From contig CAVYIF010000004.1 of the NCBI GenBank assembly GCA_963768585.1, positions 1-64,000 on the forward strand: a stretch of 64,000 bases of DNA. Reading direction: 5' to 3'. Positions 1-8,909 of this stretch are shown here, piece by piece. The notes under the pieces were generated by a model. That model did no database searches. It saw only the letters and a program-made list of their open reading frames with translations, and was not told the DNA's origin. The translations under genes were made by a program, and so were the position numbers. Every line of letters begins with the position of its first letter. Positions within the stretch are counted from its first letter, which is position 1. The DNA comes from CAVUNY01 sp963768585 (GTDB lineage: Bacteria > Chloroflexota > Anaerolineae > Anaerolineales > Anaerolineaceae).

Positions 1-340
1 GCGCAGGTGAATTTGCCTTCCTTGAATGATGCGGTTGGGGACGGCTGCCGGTTGGTCCGCGTTGTTGGCGGTCCATCGCAGGTTTTTCTGGCGGTAAAGA
101 CCGTAATAATTCTGAAATTTCAGTTAAAAGGATGGGTCTTTTCTCAGAATCGAGATCGCGATATGTGATAATTTTATCGGCTACGTTTTGAATCAGGTTA
201 TGGTCTAAATTTGAAGATCGCGCTTCATTTTCCCAGACGGGTAAAAATTTTTCTAAACCACCAACGACAGCTCGGTTTTCATAACCAAGCTCGGCTTCAA
301 GTTTTAATATTTTTAACAATTTTTCAATAGATGAAGGCAT
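1..340 (-). CDS. recG: ATP-dependent DNA helicase RecG, N-terminal part (runs off the window)
   Basis: The reading frame is open from an ATG at 340 to the window edge, giving 113 residues that begin MPSSIEKLLKILKLEAELG. This N-terminal extension, with an 'E.GY.N.AV.GGLEKF' pattern, resembles what I remember of Chloroflexota RecG proteins. The helicase domains lie outside the window. Position supports the call: in Firmicutes recG also follows the rpmB-yloU-yloV (Asp23, FakA) block, and here it lies downstream of fakA and a DegV gene. RecG would remodel stalled replication forks and Holliday junctions. No ribosome-binding site precedes the ATG; a TAAAAT box ends about 6 bases upstream, so the message may be leaderless. 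The identification rests on a non-catalytic extension and is moderate. Confidence 0.6.
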   Translation of the reverse strand, partial: MPSSIEKLLKILKLEAELGYENRAVVGGLEKFLPVWENEARSSNLDHNLIQNVADKIITYRDLDSEKRPILLTEISELLRSLPPEKPAMDRQQRGPTGSRPQPHHSRKANSPA

Positions 341-445
341 GGATTTATTTTACCGCAAGTTTTGGCGATATCCGAAAGATAGCCGTTTTTGAAGGCTTTG
401 AGAAGATCCAGACTATGATAAAAGGATAACGGCAGGAATGACCCC

Positions 446-1312
446 CTAAGAATTTGAAAACGATTCAACCACGAACAGACCCAAAGCATTTGGCCCTAAC
501 AGGGTCGCTACGGGTAAATTCAGGGTATGTTCACTGAATGATGTGCGGGTAAAATGGTCCTGGGTATGTTCGCGGAGAATCCGGCCATCCTGAGCGTTGC
601 AGCCAATTGCACATTGCACGAAGGATATACTTTGAAGCTGGTCAAACTCCTCCAAAAATTCCTGGAAAAAATCGATAACCTGGCGATGATTGCGTACTTT
701 TTCAAGCGGAGAAAGATGACCTTCTTCTATTGTAAAAAGCGGGAAAACGCCAAGCATTTCACCGACAAAAGCCTGAGCGCGATCCATGAAACCGGAAAGA
801 TTTAAATAAGAAAGTCCAGGTGTGCAGACCACAGCATAAATATGCGGAACCATGCTGCGCACCAAACGTTCCGTTTCAGCCAGGGAAGCTCCTTTTGAAA
901 CTGCTTCAGCCGCGGCCTGAACAAGCATCCCTAACCCAACAGAGGTTGTCTGGGAATCGACAATTTGCAGCCTGATTCGCCCATTCACCTGTTTTTGAGC
1001 CAGGGCGGCCTGTTCATAAAAATCGCAAATGGCTGAAGATGAAAAAATTCCCAGAACCTGATCGTATGTTTGTCCATATTCATCGCGGCTGAAAGAATCG
1101 CACATTTGGTCGAATGACGGAACGATTAATTTCGGCAGATCACCGAAAGCAACCGAGAGGGGTAGTTCAGCGGGTTTTAGATTACGCCCAGCTTCATATA
1201 AGGTGCCTCGATAATTAATATCATATGGAATCACTTTAACTAAGCTGCGTCCGGGAAAAGTTGGAAGGGTAAATTGTGCTGCGCTGTCAGTTAGAATTCT
1301 TATTGAACCCAT
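446..1312 (-). CDS. DegV family fatty-acid-binding protein (FakB-like)
   Basis: This 288-residue protein has the usual DegV length. The N-terminal 'RILTDSAAQF' and the mid-protein 'DSQTTSVGLGMLVQAA' match the DegV/EDD-fold lipid pocket. DegV/FakB proteins hold a fatty acid whose carboxylate is phosphorylated by FakA, feeding acyl-phosphate to phospholipid synthesis. The FakA-like gene ends only two bases before this ATG, so the two are almost certainly co-translated and form a kinase/binder pair. The start has a weak ribosome-binding site, as expected for translational coupling. The chain-length preference of the bound fatty acid cannot be read from the sequence. Confidence 0.88.
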   Translation of the reverse strand: MGSIRILTDSAAQFTLPTFPGRSLVKVIPYDINYRGTLYEAGRNLKPAELPLSVAFGDLPKLIVPSFDQMCDSFSRDEYGQTYDQVLGIFSSSAICDFYEQAALAQKQVNGRIRLQIVDSQTTSVGLGMLVQAAAEAVSKGASLAETERLVRSMVPHIYAVVCTPGLSYLNLSGFMDRAQAFVGEMLGVFPLFTIEEGHLSPLEKVRNHRQVIDFFQEFLEEFDQLQSISFVQCAIGCNAQDGRILREHTQDHFTRTSFSEHTLNLPVATLLGPNALGLFVVESFSNS

Positions 1313-1314
1313 AT

Positions 1315-2997
1315 TTACTCGATGGCTACAATGAAATGGTAATGCGGCTGCCCACCTTCATGCAACTCAATCTCATGAGATGGGTAGACTTCGCGGATCC
1401 GGTCGACGATGATATTCACATCGTTTTTGGTAATTTTTTCCCCATAAAAAAGCGTGATGCGCTCGCGTTCCTCCGTATGGGCTTTTTCCAGCAAACCCAG
1501 ACAGGCTTCTACAATTGAGGTGACCGCAAGCACCACATTGCCGTTTAAAATAGCGATGACTTCGCCTTCATGCACAGTCACGCCATTTATTTCTACGTTG
1601 CGTGTGGCGATTGTGATTTCGCCAGAGTCCACTTCGTTGATCGCGGTGGTCATGTCTTTGACTACGTGGTCAAAATCACCCTCTGGATTCATGCGCAGCA
1701 TGGCGTTTAAACCCTGCGGGACACTTTTTGTGGGGACTACCGCTACCCTCTTCACCGTCATCGTTGCGGCGCTTTGCGCCGCCATAATAATATTTTTATT
1801 GTCGGGGAGAATGACGATTTTATCGGTGGGCAAGTTTTCAAAAGCCTGGAGGATCTCTTCGGTGCTGGGATTCATCGTTTGCCCACCCTGAACGATAGCA
1901 GCCACGCCCAAACTGGCAAATATGCGCGATATCCCGATGCCAGGCGAGACAGCCACCACCCCGATTTGATTGGGTTCGACAGCATTGAGATGGATAGAAG
2001 TGCTGGTGTTCTGGCTTTCCTCTTCAATTTGGGCAACCAAATTTTCCATGCTTACTTTGGTGACTGTGCCGATGCCCATAATATAGTCGATGGGGGTATA
2101 ACGTTTGTCGAGGGGAACATGGATATGCATGCGATACATTCCTTCCCCTTCACCGACCTGAATCGAGGTGCCAATCTCTGCCAGGTCGTCATAAAAGGAC
2201 TCAAGATTCAATTCCTCATTGGGTTGAAAATCAACCACCACCTCAAAATCCTGGCCTTCTTCAACCTGGTCAAGTGCGTTTTCAATTTGCATGGATGCCA
2301 GCGGCTGGACTACAGTGACGGCAACATCCAGAGAAAGCCCGTTTAAATACCTTAACATGCCTTCCAGGATAAAAAATAGACCTTTACCCCCAGAATCGAC
2401 CACGCCAGCTTGTTTCAAAATAGGCAGCAATTCTGGTGTGTGTTTTACGGAGACATCTGCCGCATTTACGATGCGCTGCAGCAGGCTGCTTTTATCAGCA
2501 CCTTCAGACAATGCTTTTTCTGCTTCTGCAGCGAGATCTTTTGCGACTGTTAAAATTGTTCCTTCGACCGGTCGGACGACCCCCTTATAGGCTGTGTTTT
2601 TGGCTTCAACCAGCGCCTTGACGATGACCGCTGCATCAGCCTTTTCCAACGAGTCCAGCGTTCGGGCGAATCCTCGGAAGAGCTGTGAAAGTATTACCCC
2701 AGAATTGCCACGAGCTCCCATCAGGGCACCCTGAGCAATGGAATGCGCCATTTTCCCTACGTTATTCTCCCCGGATATGGCAATTTCGTTATATGCGGCT
2801 TGCATGGTGAGGACCATGTTTGTTCCGGTATCGCCATCCGGAACCGGAAAAACATTTAGCGCATTAACTGTTTGTTGGTTGGTTTTCAGCCACTTCATCC
2901 CAGCAATGATCAATTCCTTCAGCCCTTGACCATCCAGTAAATTTTCTTTCGCTAATTTTCGGCCGTCCGTAGCAGAGGGTAATGATAAATTACTCAT
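1315..2997 (-). CDS. fakA: Fatty acid kinase FakA-like (DAK2 domain, YloV family)
   Basis: The protein has 560 residues from the ATG at 2997, close to typical FakA. That ATG has GGAG six to seven bases upstream; an in-frame TTG at 3009 is the less likely start. The N-terminal DAK2 domain shows 'NVFPVPDGDTGTNM' (Mg-ATP-binding aspartates) and 'GARGNSGVILSQLFRG'. The C-terminal FakA domain shows 'GVVAVSPGIGISRIF' and 'ILPDNKNIIMAAQSA'. FakA phosphorylates fatty acids presented by FakB/DegV partners, and a DegV gene follows two bases downstream. Upstream is an Asp23 gene, the same order as yloU-yloV in Firmicutes. The family was formerly annotated as dihydroxyacetone-kinase-like. Confidence 0.9.
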   Translation of the reverse strand: MSNLSLPSATDGRKLAKENLLDGQGLKELIIAGMKWLKTNQQTVNALNVFPVPDGDTGTNMVLTMQAAYNEIAISGENNVGKMAHSIAQGALMGARGNSGVILSQLFRGFARTLDSLEKADAAVIVKALVEAKNTAYKGVVRPVEGTILTVAKDLAAEAEKALSEGADKSSLLQRIVNAADVSVKHTPELLPILKQAGVVDSGGKGLFFILEGMLRYLNGLSLDVAVTVVQPLASMQIENALDQVEEGQDFEVVVDFQPNEELNLESFYDDLAEIGTSIQVGEGEGMYRMHIHVPLDKRYTPIDYIMGIGTVTKVSMENLVAQIEEESQNTSTSIHLNAVEPNQIGVVAVSPGIGISRIFASLGVAAIVQGGQTMNPSTEEILQAFENLPTDKIVILPDNKNIIMAAQSAATMTVKRVAVVPTKSVPQGLNAMLRMNPEGDFDHVVKDMTTAINEVDSGEITIATRNVEINGVTVHEGEVIAILNGNVVLAVTSIVEACLGLLEKAHTEERERITLFYGEKITKNDVNIIVDRIREVYPSHEIELHEGGQPHYHFIVAIE

Positions 2998-3035
2998 GCA
3001 AAACTCCAAAAGGGGAATTGATCACGTTAAAAAAA

Positions 3036-3392
3036 TTAATCAGTATTGCTGATGCGTAGTCCGCGAACGTGGATATTGACCTGGTTAACAGGCAAACCAA
3101 TTGCGCGCTCAACGTTATAGCGAATGTTTTCGGCCACACTGGTGGCAACGGATTTAATTCGCGTGCCATATTCTACGACAATATACAAATCTATCGTAAT
3201 TCCGGTGGAATCATATTCAACCTCTACGCCTAAACTTGGATCCTTGATAAGAACTTGAGCCAGACCTTGAGCCAGGTTTTTCGGAGCCAGGCCGACGACA
3301 CCATATGATTTAAGCGCCGATTGTGACGAAATCGTAGCAATGGCTCGGTGTGAAATATAAATATTGCCTAACGGATTAGCTTCTCCACTCAT
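3036..3392 (-). CDS. Asp23/Gls24 family envelope-stress protein
   Basis: This 118-residue protein matches the Asp23/Gls24 (YloU) family in size and pattern: an N-terminal 'GNIYISHRAIATISSQSA', a central 'LAPKNLAQGL' and a C-terminal 'VNQVNIHVRGLRI'. Family members are abundant, membrane-associated proteins linked to envelope homeostasis; the biochemical role is unsettled. It heads the minus-strand run Asp23-FakA-DegV-RecG and is divergent from rpmB, with about 127 bases between the starts. An AAGGG ribosome-binding site lies about nine bases before the ATG. No membrane segment is visible. Confidence 0.88.
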   Translation of the reverse strand: MSGEANPLGNIYISHRAIATISSQSALKSYGVVGLAPKNLAQGLAQVLIKDPSLGVEVEYDSTGITIDLYIVVEYGTRIKSVATSVAENIRYNVERAIGLPVNQVNIHVRGLRISNTD

Positions 3393-3425
3393 GCTTTTTG
3401 GCCCTTTTTACTTAAACAACCTTGC

Positions 3426-3454
3426 TTGAATAAAGATACGGACTGTGGTAAAAT
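3426..3454 (+). promoter_or_regulatory. Sigma-70-type promoter for rpmB
   Basis: A TTGAAT box at 3426-3431 and a TAAAAT box at 3449-3454 are separated by exactly 17 bases, about 65 bases upstream of the rpmB ATG. It sits between divergent Asp23 and rpmB and reads toward rpmB. Confidence 0.65.
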
Positions 3455-3519
3455 ACTCGACTGCGCCAGGCGCTCCCTGGCTCTAAAACAAAGAGAATTA
3501 TTTCTGAAAGGATTTACAA

Positions 3520-3702
3520 ATGGCAAAGTGCCAAGAGTGCGGCAAAACAACAACCTTCGGTCATAATCGTAGCTTCTCCCAACGAGCGACGAACCGGACC
3601 TTCAAACCAAACTTGCAGCGAGTTACTGTTCTTGAACAGGGGCGCCGGGTTCGCAAGGTGCTGTGCGCAAAGTGCATCCGAACCATAAGCAAGACAGTGT
3701 AA
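3520..3702 (+). CDS. rpmB: 50S ribosomal protein L28 (zinc-binding form)
   Basis: This 60-residue protein is a typical L28, with 'GHNRSFSQRATNR' and 'PNLQRV'. Two CxxC pairs, near the N-terminus (CQEC) and near the C-terminus (CAKC), mark the zinc-binding C+ paralogue. An AAAGGA ribosome-binding site lies upstream of the ATG. The gene is monocistronic, with its own promoter and a terminator hairpin just downstream. Confidence 0.97.
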   Translation: MAKCQECGKTTTFGHNRSFSQRATNRTFKPNLQRVTVLEQGRRVRKVLCAKCIRTISKTV

Positions 3703-3728
3703 GCCTGTTCATCATACTCTATGCAAAG

Positions 3729-3753
3729 ATCGCGGCTTGTGCTGCGATTTTTG
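3729..3753 (+). terminator. Rho-independent terminator after rpmB
   Basis: An 8-bp stem (ATCGCGGC / GCTGCGAT, one G-T wobble) with a TTGT loop is followed by TTTTG. It overlaps the very end of the convergent rpe gene. Confidence 0.7.
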
Positions 3754-3754
3754 T

Positions 3755-4420
3755 TTAACCTGCAGCCCGACGCAGAGCTGCGATACCCGCCGCAATACCA
3801 TCTGGATGCTTAAAAATAGCAGTTGCCGACACGATCAACCTCGCGCCAGCGTTGTAAACCAGAGGCAGGGTGTCTGCACTGATGCCGCCATCGACTTCAA
3901 TCTGAGTGGATGTGCCCAGATCTTCTATCATTTTCTGAACTTGAGCGACTTTTTTCACCATATCCGGAATAAATTCCTGACCAGAATAACCGGGATTGAC
4001 TGTCATCACCAGCACATAATCAATGATCGGCAGCACCTCTGCGATCCTATTGGCTGGCGTGCCAGGGTTTAACACGATTCCGGCTTTACATCCCAGGTCT
4101 TTGACGTGTTCAATGGTTCGATAGATGTGAGGAGTATTTTCAATATGGATGGAAAGGTTGGATGCGCCTGCCCTGGCAAAAGATTCAATATGCAGTTCTG
4201 GCTGTTCAATCATCAGGTGAACATCCAAAGGTAAGCGGGTGATCCGCCGCACCGTTTCAACAATAAATGGTCCCATCGTAATATTGGGGACAAATCGACC
4301 ATCCATTACGTCAACATGAATCCAATTTACACCACCCTCTTCGGCCGCATGAATTTGATCGGCGAGGTAGGAGAAATCAGCAGACAAAATTGAAGAGGAA
4401 ACAATAATTTCTTTTATCAT
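3755..4420 (-). CDS. rpe: Ribulose-phosphate 3-epimerase
   Basis: This 221-residue TIM-barrel protein interconverts D-ribulose 5-phosphate and D-xylulose 5-phosphate in the pentose phosphate pathway. Diagnostic segments are 'SSSILSADFSYL', 'HVDVMDGRFVPNITMGP', 'DVHLMIEQPE', 'VMTVNPGYSGQ' and the phosphate-binding 'EVDGGIS'. The metal-binding His and Asp residues of the family are present. The ATG lies one base after the stop of the upstream kinase gene, with AAGGTAAC as ribosome-binding site, so the two are co-transcribed. Pairing of a PrkC-type kinase with rpe is also seen in Bacillus. Confidence 0.96.
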   Translation of the reverse strand: MIKEIIVSSSILSADFSYLADQIHAAEEGGVNWIHVDVMDGRFVPNITMGPFIVETVRRITRLPLDVHLMIEQPELHIESFARAGASNLSIHIENTPHIYRTIEHVKDLGCKAGIVLNPGTPANRIAEVLPIIDYVLVMTVNPGYSGQEFIPDMVKKVAQVQKMIEDLGTSTQIEVDGGISADTLPLVYNAGARLIVSATAIFKHPDGIAAGIAALRRAAG

Positions 4421-4421
4421 G

Positions 4422-5549
4422 TTACCTTGGTGGATTCAATGTAAACCAAACATACAGCCAGAAGGGAATCAAGCCTCCGGTTGCGATCAATGCCAATAAG
4501 GCCAGTGCAATCGTACCCCAATCGAATTCGATGCCGGTTTCTGTTTCAGTTTCGGATTCTGGACGGGCATAGGCCGGCATCCCGGTCAAAATATGGTTTG
4601 GAGAGGTGTCGCTGGGCGTGGGCGAAGGTTGGTTCTGGCTAACGGGTGTTGGTCTGGTGGATGGCGGTGCTGGCTGTGGGGATAAAGCCGGAATGTTAGC
4701 GGCGTATAAATCTGCCGATTGGCTGAAGTTCAATAAAATTCGCCCAAATTGATCAGCAGTTCGATAACGTCCAGCCGGTTCCTTTGAGAGTACTTTCAAG
4801 ATTATTTGTTCGAGGGATGGGGGTATGGCACGGTTGAAAGTTCGGGGAGGGATTGGGGTCGATTCACGGTGCATGCGAGCCAATTCTGCCGGATCATCTG
4901 ATATGAAAGGCAGGCGGTTGGTGAGCATTTCATATAAAATTACTCCCAATGAATAAACATCCGATGCGGGCATGGGGGCCTGTCCGGTGGCCTGCTCGGG
5001 GGAAAAATACTGCGGCGACCCCCAAACTACATCATATTTCTCGTCGGGCTGGATGGATGCCAGGGCCCTGGCAATTCCGAAATCCGTAACCTTTAACCGT
5101 TGATCCGGGGTAACCAGCATATTATGGGGTTTGACATCACAGTGAACAAAGCCTGCCCGATGAGCGTACCCGATCCCGGCACAAGCCTGGACGATTAAAG
5201 GTATGGCTTCATCAATGGAAAATACGCCGCGCGCTTTCATCATGGTTTTCAGGTCGGTGCCGGGCACGAATTCCATGACAATATAAAGGCGTTCCAAGTC
5301 CAACCCAAAATCATGAACGGTTACAATATTCGGATGAGAAAGATTGGCGGCGGCTTTTGCTTCCTGGTGAAAGCGATCGCGAAACGATTGACTGCTAGAA
5401 AAATCTTCGCGCAGTACTTTAACAGCAACAGGACGCTCAAGACGTAAATCCCAGGCCTGATAGACGACAGCCATTCCGCCTGTGCCAAGACTTACCTGGA
5501 GCTGATAACGATCACCTAATAACGGGGGACTGGAGTTTATATTTTCCAT
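4422..5549 (-). CDS. Membrane-anchored Ser/Thr protein kinase (PknB/PrkC-like, non-RD)
   Basis: The 375-residue protein has a kinase domain at residues 15-275: glycine loop LGTGGMAVVY, Lys44 in VAVKVL, catalytic loop 'HCDVKPHNML' with Asp138, and DFG at Asp156. A Pro/Ser/Thr-rich linker (about 285-335) leads to one transmembrane segment near 347-370. Nothing follows outside, so it lacks the PASTA sensor of PknB/PrkC. The usual HRD motif reads HCD (Cys137), a non-RD arrangement that may make activation-loop phosphorylation unnecessary. It is co-transcribed with rpe. Candidate partners in the window are the PP2C gene and the FHA proteins. The substrate is unknown. Confidence 0.92.
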   Translation of the reverse strand: MENINSSPPLLGDRYQLQVSLGTGGMAVVYQAWDLRLERPVAVKVLREDFSSSQSFRDRFHQEAKAAANLSHPNIVTVHDFGLDLERLYIVMEFVPGTDLKTMMKARGVFSIDEAIPLIVQACAGIGYAHRAGFVHCDVKPHNMLVTPDQRLKVTDFGIARALASIQPDEKYDVVWGSPQYFSPEQATGQAPMPASDVYSLGVILYEMLTNRLPFISDDPAELARMHRESTPIPPRTFNRAIPPSLEQIILKVLSKEPAGRYRTADQFGRILLNFSQSADLYAANIPALSPQPAPPSTRPTPVSQNQPSPTPSDTSPNHILTGMPAYARPESETETETGIEFDWGTIALALLALIATGGLIPFWLYVWFTLNPPR

Positions 5550-5606
5550 CTCTCGCGTCAGATTATATCATAGTCGTTTGGGATATAATTTGGTTCAGGA
5601 GAATAC

Positions 5607-6689
5607 ATGAAAGTAATCAAAGCCCACATCCAAGAAAACCCTCTGGCGGTCCTTTTAATTGTACTTCCGCTGGCTTTGTTTGCAGAATTGGGCCAATGGG
5701 GCGATGTTTGGGTGTTTATTCTCTCTGCGGTTGGCGTCATCCCGATGGCGGGGTATATCGGCTCAGCTACAGAATCCCTGGCCAGTTTCACCGGTCCGCG
5801 GATTGGTGGATTGCTCAATGCTACTTTAGGAAATGCCGCTGAATTAATTATTACCCTGATGGCGGTGCGGGCCGGGCTGTTGGACCTGGTGAAGGCTTCT
5901 ATTACCGGTTCTATTCTTGGAAATTTACTTCTTGTATTGGGGTTTGCGATGGTGGCTGGCGGGCTGCGGCATGGTGTCCAAACCTTTGACCGGCGACAAT
6001 CCAGTAATAATTCGATTTTACTCACTCTGACCATTGTGGCATTGATCATCCCGTCATTATTCAGTCACTCGATAGGTCCGGATAACGATCCTAAAGTAGA
6101 GGCGCTCAGCCTTGGGGTCGCGTTAGTTATGATCGTTTTGTATGCTTTAGGATTGATTTTTAGTCTAAAATCGGCCAAAAGTGCTATTACCCATCATCCT
6201 GACGAACATGAAAAGCCCAAATGGACGAAAGGACAATCGTTGGGTGTTTTGGCATTGTCAACGGCTATGATTGTCTGGTTGAGCGAATTACTGGTGGGGG
6301 CCACCGAATCTGTGGTGGTAAATCTCGGCCTTTCAGAATTTTTTCTAGGGATCATTTTGATTCCCATCGTGGGGAACGTTGCCGAACATTTTGTAGCGGT
6401 GCAGGTGGCGCTGCGCAACCAGATGGAATTGAGTGTGGAAATCGCCGTGTCATCCAGCTTACAGGTGGCTTTGTTTGTCGCGCCACTGTTGGTTTTCGTA
6501 AGTCTGTTAATGGGCAATCCGCTGACCTTAATATTCAATCAGTTTGAACTGCTTGCTTTAATTGCCGCCGTGGTGATCACGGCCCTGGTATCCTCAGATG
6601 GCGAATCGAATTGGTTGGAAGGGGCGACGTTGTTGGCTGTATATGCTATTCTGGGGATTGCTTTCTTCTTGTTGCCTACGGTGAAATAA
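5607..6689 (+). CDS. Calcium/proton antiporter (CaCA superfamily, Cax type)
   Basis: This 360-residue polytopic protein (about 11 membrane segments) would export Ca2+ in exchange for protons. The two signature alpha-repeats are visible: 'GNAAELIITLMAVRAG' in the first half and 'GNVAEHFVAVQVALRN' in the second, each with the GNxxE core that forms the ion site. Length fits bacterial Cax/ChaA proteins. The ATG is preceded by a CAGGAG ribosome-binding site and a TATAAT box at 5584-5589 without a clear -35. Its stop overlaps the next ATG by one base (TAATG), so the SH3-domain gene is translationally coupled. The gene is divergent from the kinase gene. Confidence 0.93.
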   Translation: MKVIKAHIQENPLAVLLIVLPLALFAELGQWGDVWVFILSAVGVIPMAGYIGSATESLASFTGPRIGGLLNATLGNAAELIITLMAVRAGLLDLVKASITGSILGNLLLVLGFAMVAGGLRHGVQTFDRRQSSNNSILLTLTIVALIIPSLFSHSIGPDNDPKVEALSLGVALVMIVLYALGLIFSLKSAKSAITHHPDEHEKPKWTKGQSLGVLALSTAMIVWLSELLVGATESVVVNLGLSEFFLGIILIPIVGNVAEHFVAVQVALRNQMELSVEIAVSSSLQVALFVAPLLVFVSLLMGNPLTLIFNQFELLALIAAVVITALVSSDGESNWLEGATLLAVYAILGIAFFLLPTVK

Positions 6690-7183
6690 TGAGATCAACG
6701 AGTCCTTTTCGCTTTATCACACTTTGGACCGTCTTAGGGACGATCGGAGTTTTTGTAGTGTTGTTGATCATTTGGGGGTTGATTCTGCTCAATGCTGCTT
6801 CTGCCCAAATTACCCCAAATGCGTCCACGGCTGTGGTTCAGATAATCCCACCGCCGACCTCAACATCTCCCGTCATCGCCACTATTCCGCCGACTGCAAC
6901 CACAAAGCCCGAATTAACCACGCCGGTTGCCAACTCTCAAATACAAATTGGCGATTACGTTCAAATCGCAAATACGGGTGGAGATGGGCTCAGGATTCGG
7001 ACCGGTCCGGGTACGAGCAATGCGCCAATATTTCTGGGAATGGAATCAGAGGTTTTTAAGGTGACAGATGGGCCCAAGGAATCGGATGGATACATCTGGT
7101 GGAATCTGGTTGCCCCCTATGATAATACACGCGCCGGCTGGGCAGCAGCAAATTTTTTAACCGTTGTTGCGCAGCAGCCATAA
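6689..7183 (+). CDS. Membrane-anchored bacterial SH3-domain protein
   Basis: This 164-residue protein starts at the ATG that overlaps the cax stop. One membrane segment (about residues 9-35) is followed by a Thr/Pro-rich extracytoplasmic linker and a C-terminal SH3b-type domain (about 88-160) with the typical 'GDGLRIRTGPGTSNAP' and 'WWNLV...GWAAANFL' patterns. Such domains bind cell-wall peptides or proteins. The specific role here is unknown. It probably forms an operon with cax and the DUF971 gene. Confidence 0.78.
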   Translation: MRSTSPFRFITLWTVLGTIGVFVVLLIIWGLILLNAASAQITPNASTAVVQIIPPPTSTSPVIATIPPTATTKPELTTPVANSQIQIGDYVQIANTGGDGLRIRTGPGTSNAPIFLGMESEVFKVTDGPKESDGYIWWNLVAPYDNTRAGWAAANFLTVVAQQP

Positions 7184-7191
7184 GGAGAATA

Positions 7192-7539
7192 ATGACTGAA
7201 TTAATGCCAACAGGCATCACTGCAGATCGGAATAAAGCCGTTCTAACCATTCAATGGAATGATGGGCATACCAGCGCATACCCCTTCGGCCTGGTTCGGG
7301 CAGCCTGCCCATGCGCCAGCTGCCGGGGTGGTCATGAATATATGAGCTCAGAGCCTGACCCCGATGTTTTCAACCACCGATTGGCAGATTCCCCGCAAAC
7401 TCACATTGTTAAGATTGATGGTGCTGGAGCGTATGGCATTGTGATTGAATGGGAGGATGGTCATCATTACGGGATCTATAACTGGCACTATCTGAGAGAA
7501 CTGTGTCCCTGCTCAGAATGCAGGCAGGCCAGAAGATAA
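7192..7539 (+). CDS. DUF971 domain protein
   Basis: This 115-residue protein carries the DUF971 fold, the N-terminal domain of gamma-butyrobetaine hydroxylase: 'LTIQWNDGHTSAYPFGLVRAACPC'. Two Cys-rich segments, CPCASC and CPCSEC, suggest metal binding. Stand-alone DUF971 proteins are widespread and often lie near Fe-S cluster genes, but the function is unproven. An AAGGAG site precedes the ATG and a strong terminator follows directly. Confidence 0.85.
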   Translation: MTELMPTGITADRNKAVLTIQWNDGHTSAYPFGLVRAACPCASCRGGHEYMSSEPDPDVFNHRLADSPQTHIVKIDGAGAYGIVIEWEDGHHYGIYNWHYLRELCPCSECRQARR

Positions 7540-7540
7540 A

Positions 7541-7580
7541 AAAAGCCGGTGGGAAACTGATCTCCCACCGGCTTTTTTTT
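7541..7580. terminator. Bidirectional Rho-independent terminator
   Basis: A perfect 11-bp stem (AGCCGGTGGGA) with an 8-base loop is flanked by an A-run on the left and eight T on the right. It serves both the DUF971 gene and the convergent DUF362 gene. Confidence 0.92.
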
Positions 7581-7593
7581 ATTATTTTTTTCT

Positions 7594-8814
7594 TTATTTT
7601 TTCTTTCGCCCGGATAAGATGGTCGCTAACACCCCGGCTATCACAGTTAAAGCTGCCAGACCAGCACCGGCCTGGACGATCGTTTTGGGTTCCATGCCCG
7701 GCATTACGATTTCCCCATCCCCATAATTCTTAAAATATTGGCCCCATTGAGTTTGTAAAGCTGCCTCAACCCGCTTACGCCCCACAAATGGGTACCAATA
7801 AACATTGTGGTAAAAATTGCTGGCAAAGTAGCTCCAAGGGACGATCGGCGAACGCAGCAAGATATTTTCAAGGGGTTTGAGTGGGCCATGGTAGATCATC
7901 TTTTGGCCCTTGGAGGCAAAAGTATCCGTCTGGATGAAATTCCATGCGGGTTCTTGTTCGATGTCATAGCCTACAATTTCAATCTGACGCGGGTCCGCGA
8001 TTCCCAGTCCATCTTCATGCGCCATCCTGAGAAATTGAATTTTCATCGGATCAAAACCCTGCAACCTGGCTGATACGGCGTCGATAGCTACCTGGTCAGC
8101 AGAGGCAATGAGGATATTTTTCTCGTGCCAGTGCATGGCCCGCGGGCCAGGGCCATCGCCGGCGAATGTGCCATCCATCACCGCAAAAATGCCAGGATGG
8201 ATTTCTTGCTGGATCATCAACAAATCGACCAACGTCTCGTGAATTAGGCTGTGGGTCCAGTGACGATTGCGGTGAAGTAGCCCACCAAAGGCATTCTTCA
8301 TTGCGCCGGTTATGGTGGTAAAAACATGCGTTTTTACTGTAGGCAGGTGGACGATATTTTTACCCACCAGCGTTTTGGGTATATAGACACCTTCGGGATA
8401 TATCTTGTCCAGTACATGAAATTTTCCGTGGCGCGGAGAATACCGCTCCCACTCAAAATTATCCTGGTAAAGATATTCACAAGGAATCTCTAATTTATCT
8501 GTCACATATTTGTGTTTGTTGTTTTTTTCACCGACGCTTGTGTCCACAACGACGGTGTCATTGTGAATCCCAACCAGGTCGGCATAGCCAAATTTTTGCA
8601 GGGCTCGAATGGTACCCTCAAGCTGCCAGGGGGTCGATGAACAGGCGGGATACCAGGTTTGCCAAGAAATATTTATCTTCAATCCGGTGGTTACATTTTT
8701 GGGCAAAGCGGCTTCCACCCCAGCCAGAGACATAAGCCGTTCGATATCCTCCAAAACGGTGGCAGGGCTGGTTTTTAAGACTGCGACCTTACCTTTTCCG
8801 GGAAATTCACTCAT
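7594..8814 (-). CDS. DUF362 domain-containing protein
   Basis: This 406-residue protein belongs to the DUF362 family, recognised from 'VTTGLKINISWQ', 'VGKNIVHLPTVKTHVFTTITGAMKNAFGGL', the 'MDGTFAGDGPGPRAM' segment and 'ADQVAIDAVSARLQGFDP'. Some family members carry ferredoxin-type clusters, but no CxxCxxC motif is seen here. A hydrophobic stretch near the C-terminus ending in GRKKK suggests a tail anchor. The biochemical function is unknown. It appears to be transcribed alone, with a GGAGC ribosome-binding site upstream and a shared terminator downstream. Confidence 0.82.
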   Translation of the reverse strand: MSEFPGKGKVAVLKTSPATVLEDIERLMSLAGVEAALPKNVTTGLKINISWQTWYPACSSTPWQLEGTIRALQKFGYADLVGIHNDTVVVDTSVGEKNNKHKYVTDKLEIPCEYLYQDNFEWERYSPRHGKFHVLDKIYPEGVYIPKTLVGKNIVHLPTVKTHVFTTITGAMKNAFGGLLHRNRHWTHSLIHETLVDLLMIQQEIHPGIFAVMDGTFAGDGPGPRAMHWHEKNILIASADQVAIDAVSARLQGFDPMKIQFLRMAHEDGLGIADPRQIEIVGYDIEQEPAWNFIQTDTFASKGQKMIYHGPLKPLENILLRSPIVPWSYFASNFYHNVYWYPFVGRKRVEAALQTQWGQYFKNYGDGEIVMPGMEPKTIVQAGAGLAALTVIAGVLATILSGRKKK

Positions 8815-8909
8815 TTTTTGCTCCTTTACCGATTCGATTGTACTTTACCGAATGCAGAGCGTCCAGTTTTCGGCCTTACAATCAATTTACATCAGGTGCA
8901 AACACAGGC

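Noticed and set aside
554..805. Open frame of 83 codons on the plus strand within the DegV gene
   Set aside because: It lies wholly inside a well-supported gene on the other strand, with no ribosome-binding site or family resemblance.
1315..2997. Dihydroxyacetone kinase
   Set aside because: The DAK2 domain is linked to the FakA C-terminal domain and paired with a DegV gene, which points to fatty acid kinase.
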